Positions 24,001 through 31,665 of a stretch of DNA of 36,549 nucleotides are shown in pieces. Below the pieces are notes generated by a model. That model saw nothing but the letters and a program-made list of their open reading frames with translations, did not search any database and had not been told where the DNA came from. The DNA is from Lacunisphaera sp. (lineage in GTDB: Bacteria > Verrucomicrobiota > Verrucomicrobiia > Opitutales > Opitutaceae), in contig JAQSDJ010000091.1 of assembly GCA_029945855.1 (NCBI GenBank), positions 4,426 through 40,974 on the forward strand, in the 5' to 3' direction. The translations under genes were made by a program, and so were the position numbers. Numbering within the stretch: the first letter of the stretch is position 1; each line of letters begins with the position of its first letter.

Positions 24001-24592
24001 CGTTGACGATACCGGAGGGCGACCCGAGCCCAAAGAGCATGGCGTTGGGGCCGCGGTTGATCTCGACGCGATCAACATTGTAGCTGTCCGAGGGAATATC
24101 TGTGGTAAAAAAGTCCCGCGCCTGATCGGAACCCGTCGTGCCCGTGCCGATGCCACGTATACGGACGATCGAACCGGGCTGGCGGTTGACCTGTTCCACA
24201 TCGATGTTGGTGCTGCCGACATCAAAGGCGGACATGTTGCCGCCGAGGCCGGAGACCTCGGTGCCGTTGGTATAGACGAGGAGTTCGGCGAGATTCGTGG
24301 CGCCAACGTCCTCCATGAACTGCTTCGTCACGATCGAGGTGGACGCGGCAACGTCGCGGAGGTCGGTGCGCAGGCGGGTCCCGGAAAGCGTGCCGCCCGC
24401 GGCGTAGCCCTTGTCGTCGCTGGGGTTGACCTCGAAGGGCGACAAGACGATGACCTCATCGTCCGGGCTCACGGTTGCCGGCGCGGGGTTTGCCGGAGCG
24501 GTGGTCGTTTGGGCCTCCAAGGCGGGCAGGGCGAGCAGAGCCAGGGCGGCAAGCAGCCACGGGCTGCGGGGTTTGGTTCGTTGGGTTTTCAT
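21029..24592 (-). CDS. TonB-dependent outer-membrane receptor without STN domain
   Basis: From ATG at 24592 the product is 1187 aa: a signal peptide (about 1-28, MKTQRTKPRSPWLLAALALL then ALPALEA), a TonB-box-like DEVIVLSPFEVNPSDD (about 45-60), a plug domain (about 65-240) and a beta-barrel ending in phenylalanine (NKFDF). It resembles the STN receptor at 12-16 kb throughout, for example GTLSGTRLRTDLRDVAAS, GPNAMLFGLGSPSGIVN and QLNVRNIGVDRKLIPVAAQP, so the two are paralogues. A frame reaching 24682 lacks any signal and is not preferred. The gene stands alone between a conserved 53-bp regulatory block (about 185 bp upstream) and a strong terminator. It probably imports an oligosaccharide, working with the hydrolases encoded on both sides. 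It lacks the STN domain, so it should not signal to FecR itself. Confidence 0.92.
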   Translation of the reverse strand: MKTQRTKPRSPWLLAALALLALPALEAQTTTAPANPAPATVSPDDEVIVLSPFEVNPSDDKGYAAGGTLSGTRLRTDLRDVAASTSIVTKQFMEDVGATNLAELLVYTNGTEVSGLGGNMSAFDVGSTNIDVEQVNRQPGSIVRIRGIGTGTTGSDQARDFFTTDIPSDSYNVDRVEINRGPNAMLFGLGSPSGIVNAQLIRAKMNRNATSVEAKYGRFGTYRGTLDHNQVLIKDKLAFRFATLKGEQKYMQDPASDLNERFYGTLTFKPFKNTTLRVSGESAHRYANKPQNWLPTDQISAWFQMGKPTYDPTTQRLTFLGTPPPILLANGAVNPLYPGNLTTVSGVPNTWNGGKGSLLGGFTDSIYIINENPNVRSLGITGDGKERGVIGYEFTNDRVHLNVLTTPNATNPLVNDGMASMPNARTYLQRQMTGVTGAPNSTNWTPQTMLWNFIKTPRTMTDTSIYDYYTQLVEGPNKFENTRWKTFNVTLEQRLGAHAGVEFSVDKQGLDSAINNPTNQSIQIDINTKLPDGTTNPNFGRPYVVSVGWAETQIRDREGARVTAYYELDLRKNSRDWLGKLLGKHIVTGNITSSDYFYESFGGRPNYSGADYLDSEQAANAGTTTVISRNFSGDKRAYWMMNYMGPSLANATDARNGGIQSTRVVTSIFNVPSVLTRYYQSPVTGSQAPAQWQDKAFTALNDTSMWTTRDGNGQYTMSRKKSESLSKVIILNSRLLADNLITTLGWRKDKFEAFDSGAPNRTPDNFALVDDLNWPLKQTISTEVSTFNYGLVAHAPKFITDRLPAGMTFSLTYNKSDNKSPASPVVGVDGKPIEAPTGSTKEFGGRVGFFDGKFELRVVNYETKAANATNPNLRGPQNNIQRHVNQTYLNIAQSFNNRIYSDPQPQDTSAPKTAGAIAAQKAWNDFWATPYGKNFLDTFLYKDVGLPTQTKDDRVDSVVSTSDIVSKGWDYELIYTPTRNWRISANAAKSSAVRSNTGAALNEFADKIDVLMQGPAGDLPQSNNSTTAIRDGFAQEIVDIQKEILLDGSPSPEERKWRFNVVTNYTFSEGRLKNLRIGGAVRWQDKIAIGYPVINVPKGVVTYNPLPDVKHPYYGSAETNYDAWIGYSRKLNTGKLKHGLNWSVQLNVRNIGVDRKLIPVAAQPDGSIAAYRTAEPMTWVISNKFDF

Positions 24593-24704
24593 GGGGTGGT
24601 TTAGGGTTTTGGGACAGTGAGAGAGTAGTCTGGAAGAGTAGGGCGTGAACGGGGCGGGGGCGGGGATTTTGCGGCAGGACATGGCGCCAACGGAGGGTTA
24701 GCAA

Positions 24705-25111
24705 AAAATCACCGCGGGCAGAAATTGACGAGCGGAGTAATCGATTTGTGAGGTGGGGTAGTGGTGCCTAACTACAGTCAGATTAGCACAAATCCCTTGC
24801 CTGCGTATGCCCCCAATTCTGGGGGCAAGTGGAGCCGTTATAGAGCGCTATCGATACGGACTCCTGTAATTGGCCCAGATTTTCCTCCGGAATTCCATGA
24901 CTGGAAAGTGCGACGGTAGGCCGTTTATTTCATACTCCACAATGCCAAGACAACACCCCCCCGTCACTTCGTGCCACCCCTCTTGATAGAGGGGATCCCA
25001 TCCACGCCAGCGAAAATCCCCTCTATGAAAAGGGGCCTGGCAGCCATAGGCTCGGCGACGGCCGCTGCCCGTCAGGGCGGGGTGTGTAGGGTTCGCGGGG
25101 CGTGTGAAATG
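24705..25111. repeat. Duplicated intergenic segment, copy B
   Basis: This is the partner of 17968-18414. It contains the 53-bp block (24777-24829), one 21-bp unit (24863-24883) and the paired hairpins at 24977-24994 and 25018-25035. It makes up most of the 720-bp gap between the receptor start and the CBM/DUF4832 gene. The rest of that gap holds a second palindromic repeat (25193-25273) and no recognisable gene. Confidence 0.85.
24777..24829 (-). promoter_or_regulatory. Conserved 53-bp regulatory block, copy 2 (upstream of receptor)
   Basis: This copy is identical to copy 1 except at one position. The perfect 20-bp palindrome is at 24808-24827, and the promoter-like TGTGCTAATCT follows on the minus strand. 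It lies about 185 bp upstream of the receptor ATG. Confidence 0.7.
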
Positions 25112-25192
25112 ATCGCCCTGTCGGGGCTAACCCGACGAAGTCGCTCTGCCCAGAGGGCAGACTGGTATTTCTCTGAAGTAATCCTGCGCGAG

Positions 25193-25273
25193 TGTAGGGT
25201 CGGTCCCGCCGTCGCGGATCGCCGGAACGTGATTCGCTCGCGGAACGGTCCGCCGACAAGCGGCGACCCTACA
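25193..25273. repeat. Palindromic intergenic repeat (TGTAGGGTCG...CGACCCTACA)
   Basis: The 81-bp element has perfect 10-bp terminal inverted repeats (25193-25202 and 25264-25273) and GC-rich inner segments with partial complementarity. It lies about 40 bp downstream of the CBM/DUF4832 stop and could end or protect that long transcript. Its TGTAGG/CCTACA ends recall the shorter element at 10346-10420. Confidence 0.6.
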
Positions 25274-25313
25274 ATCAACGGCATGAGCCCAGCTGCAGTT
25301 CAAGGCAGTGCCG

Positions 25314-27143
25314 TCATTTCACCACCTTGTCGTACGACAACGAGTCATCACTTTGAATGTCATCAAAGCCCGAGACCGCGAATGAATCGATCGTGCGATC
25401 CAGTCCCACGCGGCCAATCGGGTGCCGGCCGCCGTTGTAATAGTTTTTGATGGCAAATCTGGCATTCGGGCGCCCCCCGGCCGGATCCAGAATAGCCAGC
25501 GCGAGGATATACTCTCCCGGGGGCACGGACGAGACCACGAAGGCTTGGTTGACGGTGCTCGTTTCCGGAGGAAGGGCATATTTATCGCTCTGGTCGTCCC
25601 ACTGGTCGCCCGGCAGCCACTTCCGGATATCAACGTCGGCATAAGTGCTCTGCCAAACCGGCTGTTTTGTTTTCGGATCGAGCAGACTGACCTCCACCGG
25701 CCAGTTGTAATAAAACGGGGAAGAGCCCATGTTCTTCACCTTGAAGGACACCGTGAAGGCGGTGCCGGCGGCGATGTGCTTCGGGTAGGTTACCTCCGAC
25801 ACGACGAACCGATAACCCAGGGCCTTCTGCACAATTTCGGCGCCGGCCCGGGCGGTTGCGTTGGCCGGGTCGTAGTTGGCTATCCACCCCACATGGTTCG
25901 CGTGGAGCTTGCGGATGTCATCCAGCACAAAGTCCCGGTGAACCGGTTTCACCAGGGATTCATCCGGACTCTTGCCCGGCTGAATGGCTGAGTTGCCCCA
26001 GTCGTAAGCGACCTCTCCGCCCATGACGGCGGTCTTCCACCGGGGCGCGGTGTGGTTGAGGTTGAAGGCATAATACCGCTGGTCGTGATGGGCCCAGGAG
26101 TCCCAGTAATAACCGAAATTGTAGATATCATCGTTGTAGGTGTTCGGCCACCGCACCATGACCAGTTTGTTTTTGAAGGAGTTCGCGAACTGGGCGGCAA
26201 TCGCCTCCTTGATCTCGTCCGTCGTGTCCGGCCACTCCATCTCGCCCCACTCGCCAATCAGGCCCATCTCCACGAAGGCGACGCGCGAATCGTTATCCCA
26301 CGCCTGGCCCAGCTTCTTGATCAGGGCGAGGGCCCGCTGCTTGAACTGTTCACTCGTGAAATTTCCCTCGGGCAGGTCCGCGGGCCAGCCGCTTTCCCGG
26401 CGCGGCCAGGTCAGATAGACGCGGGGGATGAACTTGATGTTCCGTTCCGCGCCGCCCTGCCACCTGGCATCACACACCGCGGTGATCTTGGCCACGCCGT
26501 CACTCGCCGCGTTCTCCAGTTCGTTCCAGCGAAAGTAGGTTTTGGCGAGGGTGCCGTATTCATGCGGCTGCTTCTGCTCCTTCCCGAAGCCGGGCCTGAA
26601 CCCCTTGAGGGGATTCCGGAAAGCGCGCCCGTACTCCTCGGGCTGCACGGTGACCAGGCTCTGCTTGGTCGCGGCGCCGATCCGGCCCGCGGGGGTGAAC
26701 ACCAGATAATCGAGGACCGCCAACGACCCCGTGCCGGACAGCGTCTCGATCCTGATTTCATCCCCCGGGTGGAAGGCGAGGTTGCGCGGGACATGCCACT
26801 TCTGCTCGCTCAGCAGGTGCCAGCGGTCGTCCCGGTCCTTGCCCAGCCAGGAGATGATCTGCTGGTCGTTCAGATATACGGCATAGGTGTTCTGGCCGAC
26901 CTTTTCCGAGAGATAGCGGGCATCGAGGTCGTATCGCCCGGAGGGAAGAGCGAAGCGGAACCTGGCCACGCCCCTCGGTGCCGTCAGCTTGATGAACGCC
27001 TCGGATGGACCGCGTTCGACCTGGTAGTCCGCGAGCGCCATGTCCTCTGCCTGCACGCGTGTTTCTTCCGCGTGAGCGGGGGCGGAAAAAGCCAAGGCCA
27101 ACAGGGTGGCAACCACGGTGGTTTGTATACGTATGGGTTTCAT
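25314..27143 (-). CDS. Secreted CBM-like + DUF4832-type (GH-like TIM barrel) protein
   Basis: The 609-aa protein has a signal peptide (about 1-25, ending APAHA). A CBM6/35-like beta-sandwich follows (about 28-152; VQAEDMALADY, GRYDLDARYLSE, LAVLDYLVFTP). Then comes a barrel-like region starting NPLKGFRPGF (about 177), with a conserved-looking GLIGEWGEMEW (Glu301 a candidate catalytic acid). A C-terminal Ig-like domain (about 450-609) has the DUF4832 pattern VSFKVKNMGSSPFYYNWPVE and PPGEYILALAILDPAGGRPN. The barrel motif GxIGxWGE recurs in the protein encoded at 29165-30715. The family has no firmly assigned activity that I can name. The architecture indicates a periplasmic or secreted glycoside hydrolase. 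It is the last gene of the seven-gene run, 54 bp after the DUF5060 gene. Confidence 0.83.
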   Translation of the reverse strand: MKPIRIQTTVVATLLALAFSAPAHAEETRVQAEDMALADYQVERGPSEAFIKLTAPRGVARFRFALPSGRYDLDARYLSEKVGQNTYAVYLNDQQIISWLGKDRDDRWHLLSEQKWHVPRNLAFHPGDEIRIETLSGTGSLAVLDYLVFTPAGRIGAATKQSLVTVQPEEYGRAFRNPLKGFRPGFGKEQKQPHEYGTLAKTYFRWNELENAASDGVAKITAVCDARWQGGAERNIKFIPRVYLTWPRRESGWPADLPEGNFTSEQFKQRALALIKKLGQAWDNDSRVAFVEMGLIGEWGEMEWPDTTDEIKEAIAAQFANSFKNKLVMVRWPNTYNDDIYNFGYYWDSWAHHDQRYYAFNLNHTAPRWKTAVMGGEVAYDWGNSAIQPGKSPDESLVKPVHRDFVLDDIRKLHANHVGWIANYDPANATARAGAEIVQKALGYRFVVSEVTYPKHIAAGTAFTVSFKVKNMGSSPFYYNWPVEVSLLDPKTKQPVWQSTYADVDIRKWLPGDQWDDQSDKYALPPETSTVNQAFVVSSVPPGEYILALAILDPAGGRPNARFAIKNYYNGGRHPIGRVGLDRTIDSFAVSGFDDIQSDDSLSYDKVVK

Positions 27144-27197
27144 AAATTTGATTGGATGATATCCTGACTTGGTTTCTGCATCGATTGGCCTCCCGCC

Positions 27198-29066
27198 TTA
27201 CTTCTTCCGGGAAATCACGACCACCCAGTCCTTGCCGGGGGTCGAGGGCGGACCGCTGAGGGTCTGCACTCCGCCTCCTTGGATCTCTGCCACGGAGCCT
27301 ACCTGTAGGCTGCCGCCATTACGCGGATCGAACCACTTCACGGTGAAGCTCCCGGCCTGATCCGCCAGGTCGATGGTGCCCGCCCCGTTTTTCAGGAACA
27401 CCGCATAAAACTGTCCCGGACTGGCCAGGCAATAGTCGCCCTGCTGCACGAGTTGGTCATGGTTATCACTCGCGATGATCGCGGCCTGGTGGCCTTCGGC
27501 GAATTCCAGGAGGTGCCGGCACTGGTCCCAGAACAGGTCCCGCGTGCGAAAATCCTCGCAGGTCAGGTCTGAATGGGGGTGCTTGTAGCCGAAGTAAAAT
27601 TCGCATCCCCACGTGCCGGCGAGGAATCCGCCCCACAGGCCGTAGATGCGCGGGAGATCATGGGTGGGGTCCTCGCTGTCGAGGAGCACGCCATGGTCAG
27701 CGCCGCCCGACTCATCGATCGCCACCGCCCACTGCTTTCCGGCCGCCTTCGAGGCCTTGATCCACTTCACGGCATGCGCATGGACCCCGCGATATTCCGC
27801 CGAACCGTCCTGCACGGACACGCCGGTATACTTGCTGGCGGGCCCCAGGATGTCATCGAAGGCCGGCGGATTATGCAGCACGACATGGTGGCGGTAAGGA
27901 TCGTTCTGATGAAAGAACTCGGCGGCTGCGAGGCGCTGCGTGGTGTTCATCGGGGGAGTCTGGTGGTCCTTCGCCCAGTCCCCGGACTCCTCGCCCAGGT
28001 TCCAGTTGAGCGCCAGGTGATGCCCGAAACGCGCCAGCATCTCCCGGTAATAGAGCCGCGTGTACGCTCCGATCGCGCCGTTATCCAGCAATCCCTGGCA
28101 TTCCTGCTCCAGCAGCTTGAAATGCAGGAACATTCCCAGCTTGTCCGCGTGCTCCAGGACCACTTCCCACTGGTCGAGTTTCGAACAGTCGAAGCGATCA
28201 TGGGAGTCGTAGTTGATGAACGGAAATACGTTCTGGTCGTCGCCCACGATGTTCAGCGTGAGAAACGAGAAGACGTTCAGTCCCTTGGCGGCGAGGTAGT
28301 TCACCGCCCCGATGATCGCCTTGCCCTTGCCGTCCTGCCACGTCGGGTCGCCTTCGCGCCAATCCTGCCGGTGGGCCTCCCAGGTCTTGACCAAGTTGTC
28401 CTTGTGGCCGTCCGCGTGAAACGTGCCGTCGAAGTCGGCGTAAGCCAGGAAATTTTCCGGTGAGTCCGGACCGGCCTTGAACATTGGTTTTCCCGTTTCG
28501 GCATACTTCAGGTAACGGGTGCCATCGTACTGCAGGCGGCCCTTGGCCCGGTTGTCGCGTCCCGTCTTATCGCTGGCGGCGACCGAGAAAGTCCCTTCGG
28601 CTCCATCCATGAAACCGGCACTCACGCCGGCGTTCTGGCGCTCACTGATTGCCATCCAGGGCCCCGTCCGGAAATCAACTTGGTAGCGCCAGGTTCCGGT
28701 TTCGTCGGGTGCGAGGTGAACCCGCCACTGGTTGCCGGCGGTGGCGGAGGTTGCCCCGGCCTGGCCGTCGGCGGCGAAATACCCCGGGACCACCAGGGAT
28801 CTTCCGGTCTCGAGGTGGGTGAAACGCACATTCAGGCGATACCTCATGAACGGGTTCACCTTGTCCGTCTCAGCGGTCTCGGGCCCCGCGAACGTCAGCG
28901 TGACTTTGTGCCACTTCTTCAGTTCACCCGAGATCACGGGTTTGACGGGTTCGGCTTTGGCCGGGCCTAGGGCCTGGGCGGTCAATCCAGGCAGCGGGCC
29001 GAGGAGCGCCAGCATGAGCCAGCCGAGGCGGCGCAGTTGGCGGAGTTTGTGGGTTAGGGTGTTCAT
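27198..29066 (-). CDS. Secreted DUF5060 + GH-A-like glycosidase with C-terminal collagen-binding-like domain
   Basis: From ATG at 29066 the product is 622 aa. It has a signal peptide (about 1-31) and an N-terminal DUF5060 Ig-like domain (about 48-165; HKVTLTFAGPET, PFMRYRLNVRFTH, PDETGTWRYQVDF). A TIM barrel follows (about 190-540), with Glu in LNWNLGEES (about 359) and Glu in WAVAIDESGG (about 452) at the strand-4 and strand-7 positions typical of clan-A acid/base and nucleophile. The C-terminal FTVKWFDPRNGGSLQVGSV resembles the collagenase-type putative collagen-binding domain that often ends such hydrolases. This architecture is related to apiosidase-like (DUF4038/GH140) enzymes, but that family assignment is tentative. 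Export and context support polysaccharide degradation. Confidence 0.83.
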   Translation of the reverse strand: MNTLTHKLRQLRRLGWLMLALLGPLPGLTAQALGPAKAEPVKPVISGELKKWHKVTLTFAGPETAETDKVNPFMRYRLNVRFTHLETGRSLVVPGYFAADGQAGATSATAGNQWRVHLAPDETGTWRYQVDFRTGPWMAISERQNAGVSAGFMDGAEGTFSVAASDKTGRDNRAKGRLQYDGTRYLKYAETGKPMFKAGPDSPENFLAYADFDGTFHADGHKDNLVKTWEAHRQDWREGDPTWQDGKGKAIIGAVNYLAAKGLNVFSFLTLNIVGDDQNVFPFINYDSHDRFDCSKLDQWEVVLEHADKLGMFLHFKLLEQECQGLLDNGAIGAYTRLYYREMLARFGHHLALNWNLGEESGDWAKDHQTPPMNTTQRLAAAEFFHQNDPYRHHVVLHNPPAFDDILGPASKYTGVSVQDGSAEYRGVHAHAVKWIKASKAAGKQWAVAIDESGGADHGVLLDSEDPTHDLPRIYGLWGGFLAGTWGCEFYFGYKHPHSDLTCEDFRTRDLFWDQCRHLLEFAEGHQAAIIASDNHDQLVQQGDYCLASPGQFYAVFLKNGAGTIDLADQAGSFTVKWFDPRNGGSLQVGSVAEIQGGGVQTLSGPPSTPGKDWVVVISRKK

Positions 29067-29164
29067 TGGTTTTAAGTAAGGAAGTAGGGGCGGCGCTGGC
29101 CGCCCCCCGCGGGCGTCCACCAGGGGCGCCCCGGCATTACTATCAAAGCGCATGGAAATTGGCC
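29067..29164. other. GC-rich spacer between DUF4832-like and DUF5060 genes
   Basis: A GC-rich stretch with the imperfect palindrome GGCGGCGCTGGCCGCC lies about 20 bp upstream of the DUF5060 start. It is possibly an RNA hairpin at an operon junction. No gene is visible. Confidence 0.35.
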
Positions 29165-30715
29165 TCAGTGGTTTGGACCGGCGGGGGGCGCGACCTCAAC
29201 CGTCGCCACCCGGTAGAAACCGTCGGGCTCCCGGATGCCGGCCTGGAGGGCTAATTCCACCGGACGGTCCTGGCCGGATGAACCATCGATGAGTCCCAAG
29301 CTCACTGTGTAGCGGCCGGATTTCAGATCAGTCGGCAAAGTCAGTTGCCCCTGCACGACAATGGGCGTTCCCGGCAGCCATGACCGATCGCTCCGGCCGA
29401 CCACGCCCACCCAGGTTCCACGATCACTCGAAAGCCTGACGCGCAACTCATAGGGGTGATACGTCGGCGCGACCCCGCGATTGTCGATCGTCACCCGCAC
29501 CGGCGTGACACTCCCGGCGGCCGCCGTCGCCGGAAGCTCGATTGACTGGGGGAAGAGCCAATAGCCGCAGCGGTTCAACAGTTCGCGCGTCAACGCGAGA
29601 TTGTCGTCCAGCCACTCCCGCGCATAGCCGTGGTAGCCGATGTAGGTGGCGTGCAGCAGGTCGATCGCCCCGCGAAAGAACTCCGGGCCTTTCTTTCCCT
29701 GGCCAAACTCGAGCGCGGCCGAACCGGGTTTGGCGTCCCAATCGCCGAGCTGTTTCACTTTTCCATAGTGATCGAGTTCCAGCACCGTCGGGGTGAGCCG
29801 ATAGGCGTCGGCAAAAAACTCCGGGCTGCGCACGGTGAAGCGGTCGCCCGAGTGCGAGAAATTGCCCTTCACCATGATGCTGTCGTCGCGGTAACTGATG
29901 CCGTGGGCCAGAATATACTGATGAAGACTCGCGCGCTCGGCGGGGTTATTCAGGGAGTAGATATAGTCATCGGAGATGACGAGCGGGCTGCGCTTGAAAT
30001 ACTTCAGGTGGAGGTCGACGTGCAATTTTCGCACGGCCAAGGACAGCTCCTTGCGGCTGCCGGCCCAGGTGTGGCCCTCGCCCCAATCGCCGATGCTGCC
30101 GATGTCCACGTAGCGCAGCCACGGCTTGCCATCGTAACGCGCGGCGAAGGCCGCGAGGAACTTGTCCAGTTTCGCCAGAAAAACCGGATCGTCGAAGACC
30201 GGCTCCCACGGTGCGTCCGTCCCGGCAACTTCACCGCGCCGATAGTAACCACCCTGGGCCCCGGCCTCCTTCACCCAGAGCGGAGTCGCATACTGCTGCT
30301 CGATCCGGTCCGTGCTGGTCTCCTTGCAGCTGAGGCGAAACGAGATGCCCAGCCCGTGCCGCGTCCACTTCTCGATCATGCGGTCAATAAGCGCCCAATC
30401 AAACTGGCCTTCCTTGGGTTCGAGATAGGACCATGCCAGCCGGATGTAGAGGTGATCCATGCCGGGGAATTCCGTCAGGTCGGAATCCTGCGCAATCTCG
30501 TACTTGTTGATATGATTGTCGGGGTAGTGGTGATACCAACCCTTGTGTGGATTCACGAGGATGCGCGTGGCATCGTGCAGCGCCATGAGGTCGTGCGATA
30601 CCAGGGGTGCAGCGGGCGCCAACACGCTCAGGCCCGCGGCCATGATGGCGGCGAGGAGCGGGCGAGGGAATGGGGCGGAATTCATGCAGGTGTTGGGGTG
30701 GGGCCCGGTCTTCAT
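29165..30715 (-). CDS. Secreted DUF4832-type (GH-like) protein
   Basis: The ATG at 30715 overlaps the preceding DUF1080 stop (ATGA) and gives 516 aa. A second ATG at 30685 gives a cleaner signal peptide (MNSAPFPRPLLAAIMAAGLS, then VLAPAAP). After export come the family start VNPHKGWYHHYPDN (about 54-67), a barrel with LYIRLAWSYLEPKEGQFDW and GSIGDWGEGHTW (Glu213 a candidate catalytic residue), and the long region ending CGYWLFPQSIELP. A C-terminal Ig-like domain follows (VRVTIDNRGVAPTYHPYELR, SGRYTVSLGLID). It is a paralogue of the gene cut by the right window edge and a more distant relative of the CBM/DUF4832 gene. Coupling to DUF1080 suggests the two products act on the same substrate. The activity is unknown. 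Confidence 0.83.
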   Translation of the reverse strand: MKTGPHPNTCMNSAPFPRPLLAAIMAAGLSVLAPAAPLVSHDLMALHDATRILVNPHKGWYHHYPDNHINKYEIAQDSDLTEFPGMDHLYIRLAWSYLEPKEGQFDWALIDRMIEKWTRHGLGISFRLSCKETSTDRIEQQYATPLWVKEAGAQGGYYRRGEVAGTDAPWEPVFDDPVFLAKLDKFLAAFAARYDGKPWLRYVDIGSIGDWGEGHTWAGSRKELSLAVRKLHVDLHLKYFKRSPLVISDDYIYSLNNPAERASLHQYILAHGISYRDDSIMVKGNFSHSGDRFTVRSPEFFADAYRLTPTVLELDHYGKVKQLGDWDAKPGSAALEFGQGKKGPEFFRGAIDLLHATYIGYHGYAREWLDDNLALTRELLNRCGYWLFPQSIELPATAAAGSVTPVRVTIDNRGVAPTYHPYELRVRLSSDRGTWVGVVGRSDRSWLPGTPIVVQGQLTLPTDLKSGRYTVSLGLIDGSSGQDRPVELALQAGIREPDGFYRVATVEVAPPAGPNH

Positions 30716-31611
30716 TTATTGGCCCCGGCGGGCGTGGTCAGACCGGCCTGGGCGGCGAGATCCGGGGGAAAAGCCGTGATCGGAGTCAGCCGGATGTTTC
30801 GGTAAAAGCACTCCGCGGCCTCGGACTGGAGCTGGATCCGGCCGGATTTCAGCGGGTTTCCGTTCTTATCGAGGGCTTCCGTAATCGCCATGAGGACTAC
30901 GCCGTTGGCGAGATGGATGGCCGAGTCGCCCACGACATAAATCTCCAGATGGTTCCACTCCGCGTGCGGGCGGTCCGGTTCAGCGGAAGCCGAGAGATGG
31001 CCCGTCCAGTAGCCCCAGGGGGTCGGGGACTGCGGGTCGAAGATGTTTTTCTTTTCCCCGACGATGCGGAAGCGGGACTTGGCCTTGGTGCCGGCCAGCA
31101 GGTGGATATCGCCGAGATCAGTCTCCTGCACCTGCGCCTCCAGGCAGCTCATCCAGACCTGCCAGAAAGCGCCGTGTTCGCCATGACAGTGGTAGAGGAT
31201 GCCGCTGTCACGTTTTTGATTCAGTCTCGGCTCCCATTTGCGGTCACCCCATTTGAAATCCATGCTCAAGTGGTAATTGGCGTACTCTTTTTTGGTCGTG
31301 AGCCCGCCATAGATCTCCCCGCTGATGTGCAGAACGGTCGCGCCGTTTTCGGAGAACGTGGAGAATACTTTTTTGGGGTCGTGGTTCAGACCGAGGGGCG
31401 TGCCTTTGGTCACGTCCGTGGCTTGGAAGGTGCCGGCCGGGAGGCCGGTGACGGAAGCATGAGGCACCCCGATGAATACCTCCCACTGCGAGAGCGAGGC
31501 ATCGAGCAGGTTCGTGGAGCCCGCGGCTGTGCCCGGCGAGGCGGGCGTTTGTGCGAAGAGCCCGGAGGCGAGCAGGCCGGAGGCGAGGAGCAGTGTGCGG
31601 GGAAGTTTCAT
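30712..31611 (-). CDS. DUF1080 (3-keto-disaccharide hydrolase family) protein B, secreted
   Basis: The 299-aa protein has a signal peptide (about 1-20, MKLPRTLLLASGLLASGLFA). The jelly-roll DUF1080 domain follows: LSQWEVFIGVP, VLHISGEIYGGLTTKKEYAN (then YHLSMDFKWG), RDSGILYHCHGEHG, EWNHLEIYVVG and the final RIQLQSEAAECFYRNIRL. It differs markedly from DUF1080 protein A at 8.6-9.4 kb, so the two probably serve different substrates or steps. The gene lies 54 bp after the DUF5107/TPR gene, and its stop overlaps the next start. Cleavage of a 3-keto-glycoside is known for the family but not demonstrated for this branch. Confidence 0.88.
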   Translation of the reverse strand: MKLPRTLLLASGLLASGLFAQTPASPGTAAGSTNLLDASLSQWEVFIGVPHASVTGLPAGTFQATDVTKGTPLGLNHDPKKVFSTFSENGATVLHISGEIYGGLTTKKEYANYHLSMDFKWGDRKWEPRLNQKRDSGILYHCHGEHGAFWQVWMSCLEAQVQETDLGDIHLLAGTKAKSRFRIVGEKKNIFDPQSPTPWGYWTGHLSASAEPDRPHAEWNHLEIYVVGDSAIHLANGVVLMAITEALDKNGNPLKSGRIQLQSEAAECFYRNIRLTPITAFPPDLAAQAGLTTPAGANK

Positions 31612-31665
31612 GGGATGGTTCTTGGGTTGGACTTCAAAGGGGGACGTCGCGGCTGGGTACGCGGG

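Noticed and set aside
22838-24604. 588-codon plus-strand open frame opposite the second receptor
   Set aside because: Same reason: an antisense shadow of a real 1187-aa gene.
24593-24682. 30-codon extension of the receptor start
   Set aside because: It would place residues without signal-peptide character before a perfect signal peptide.
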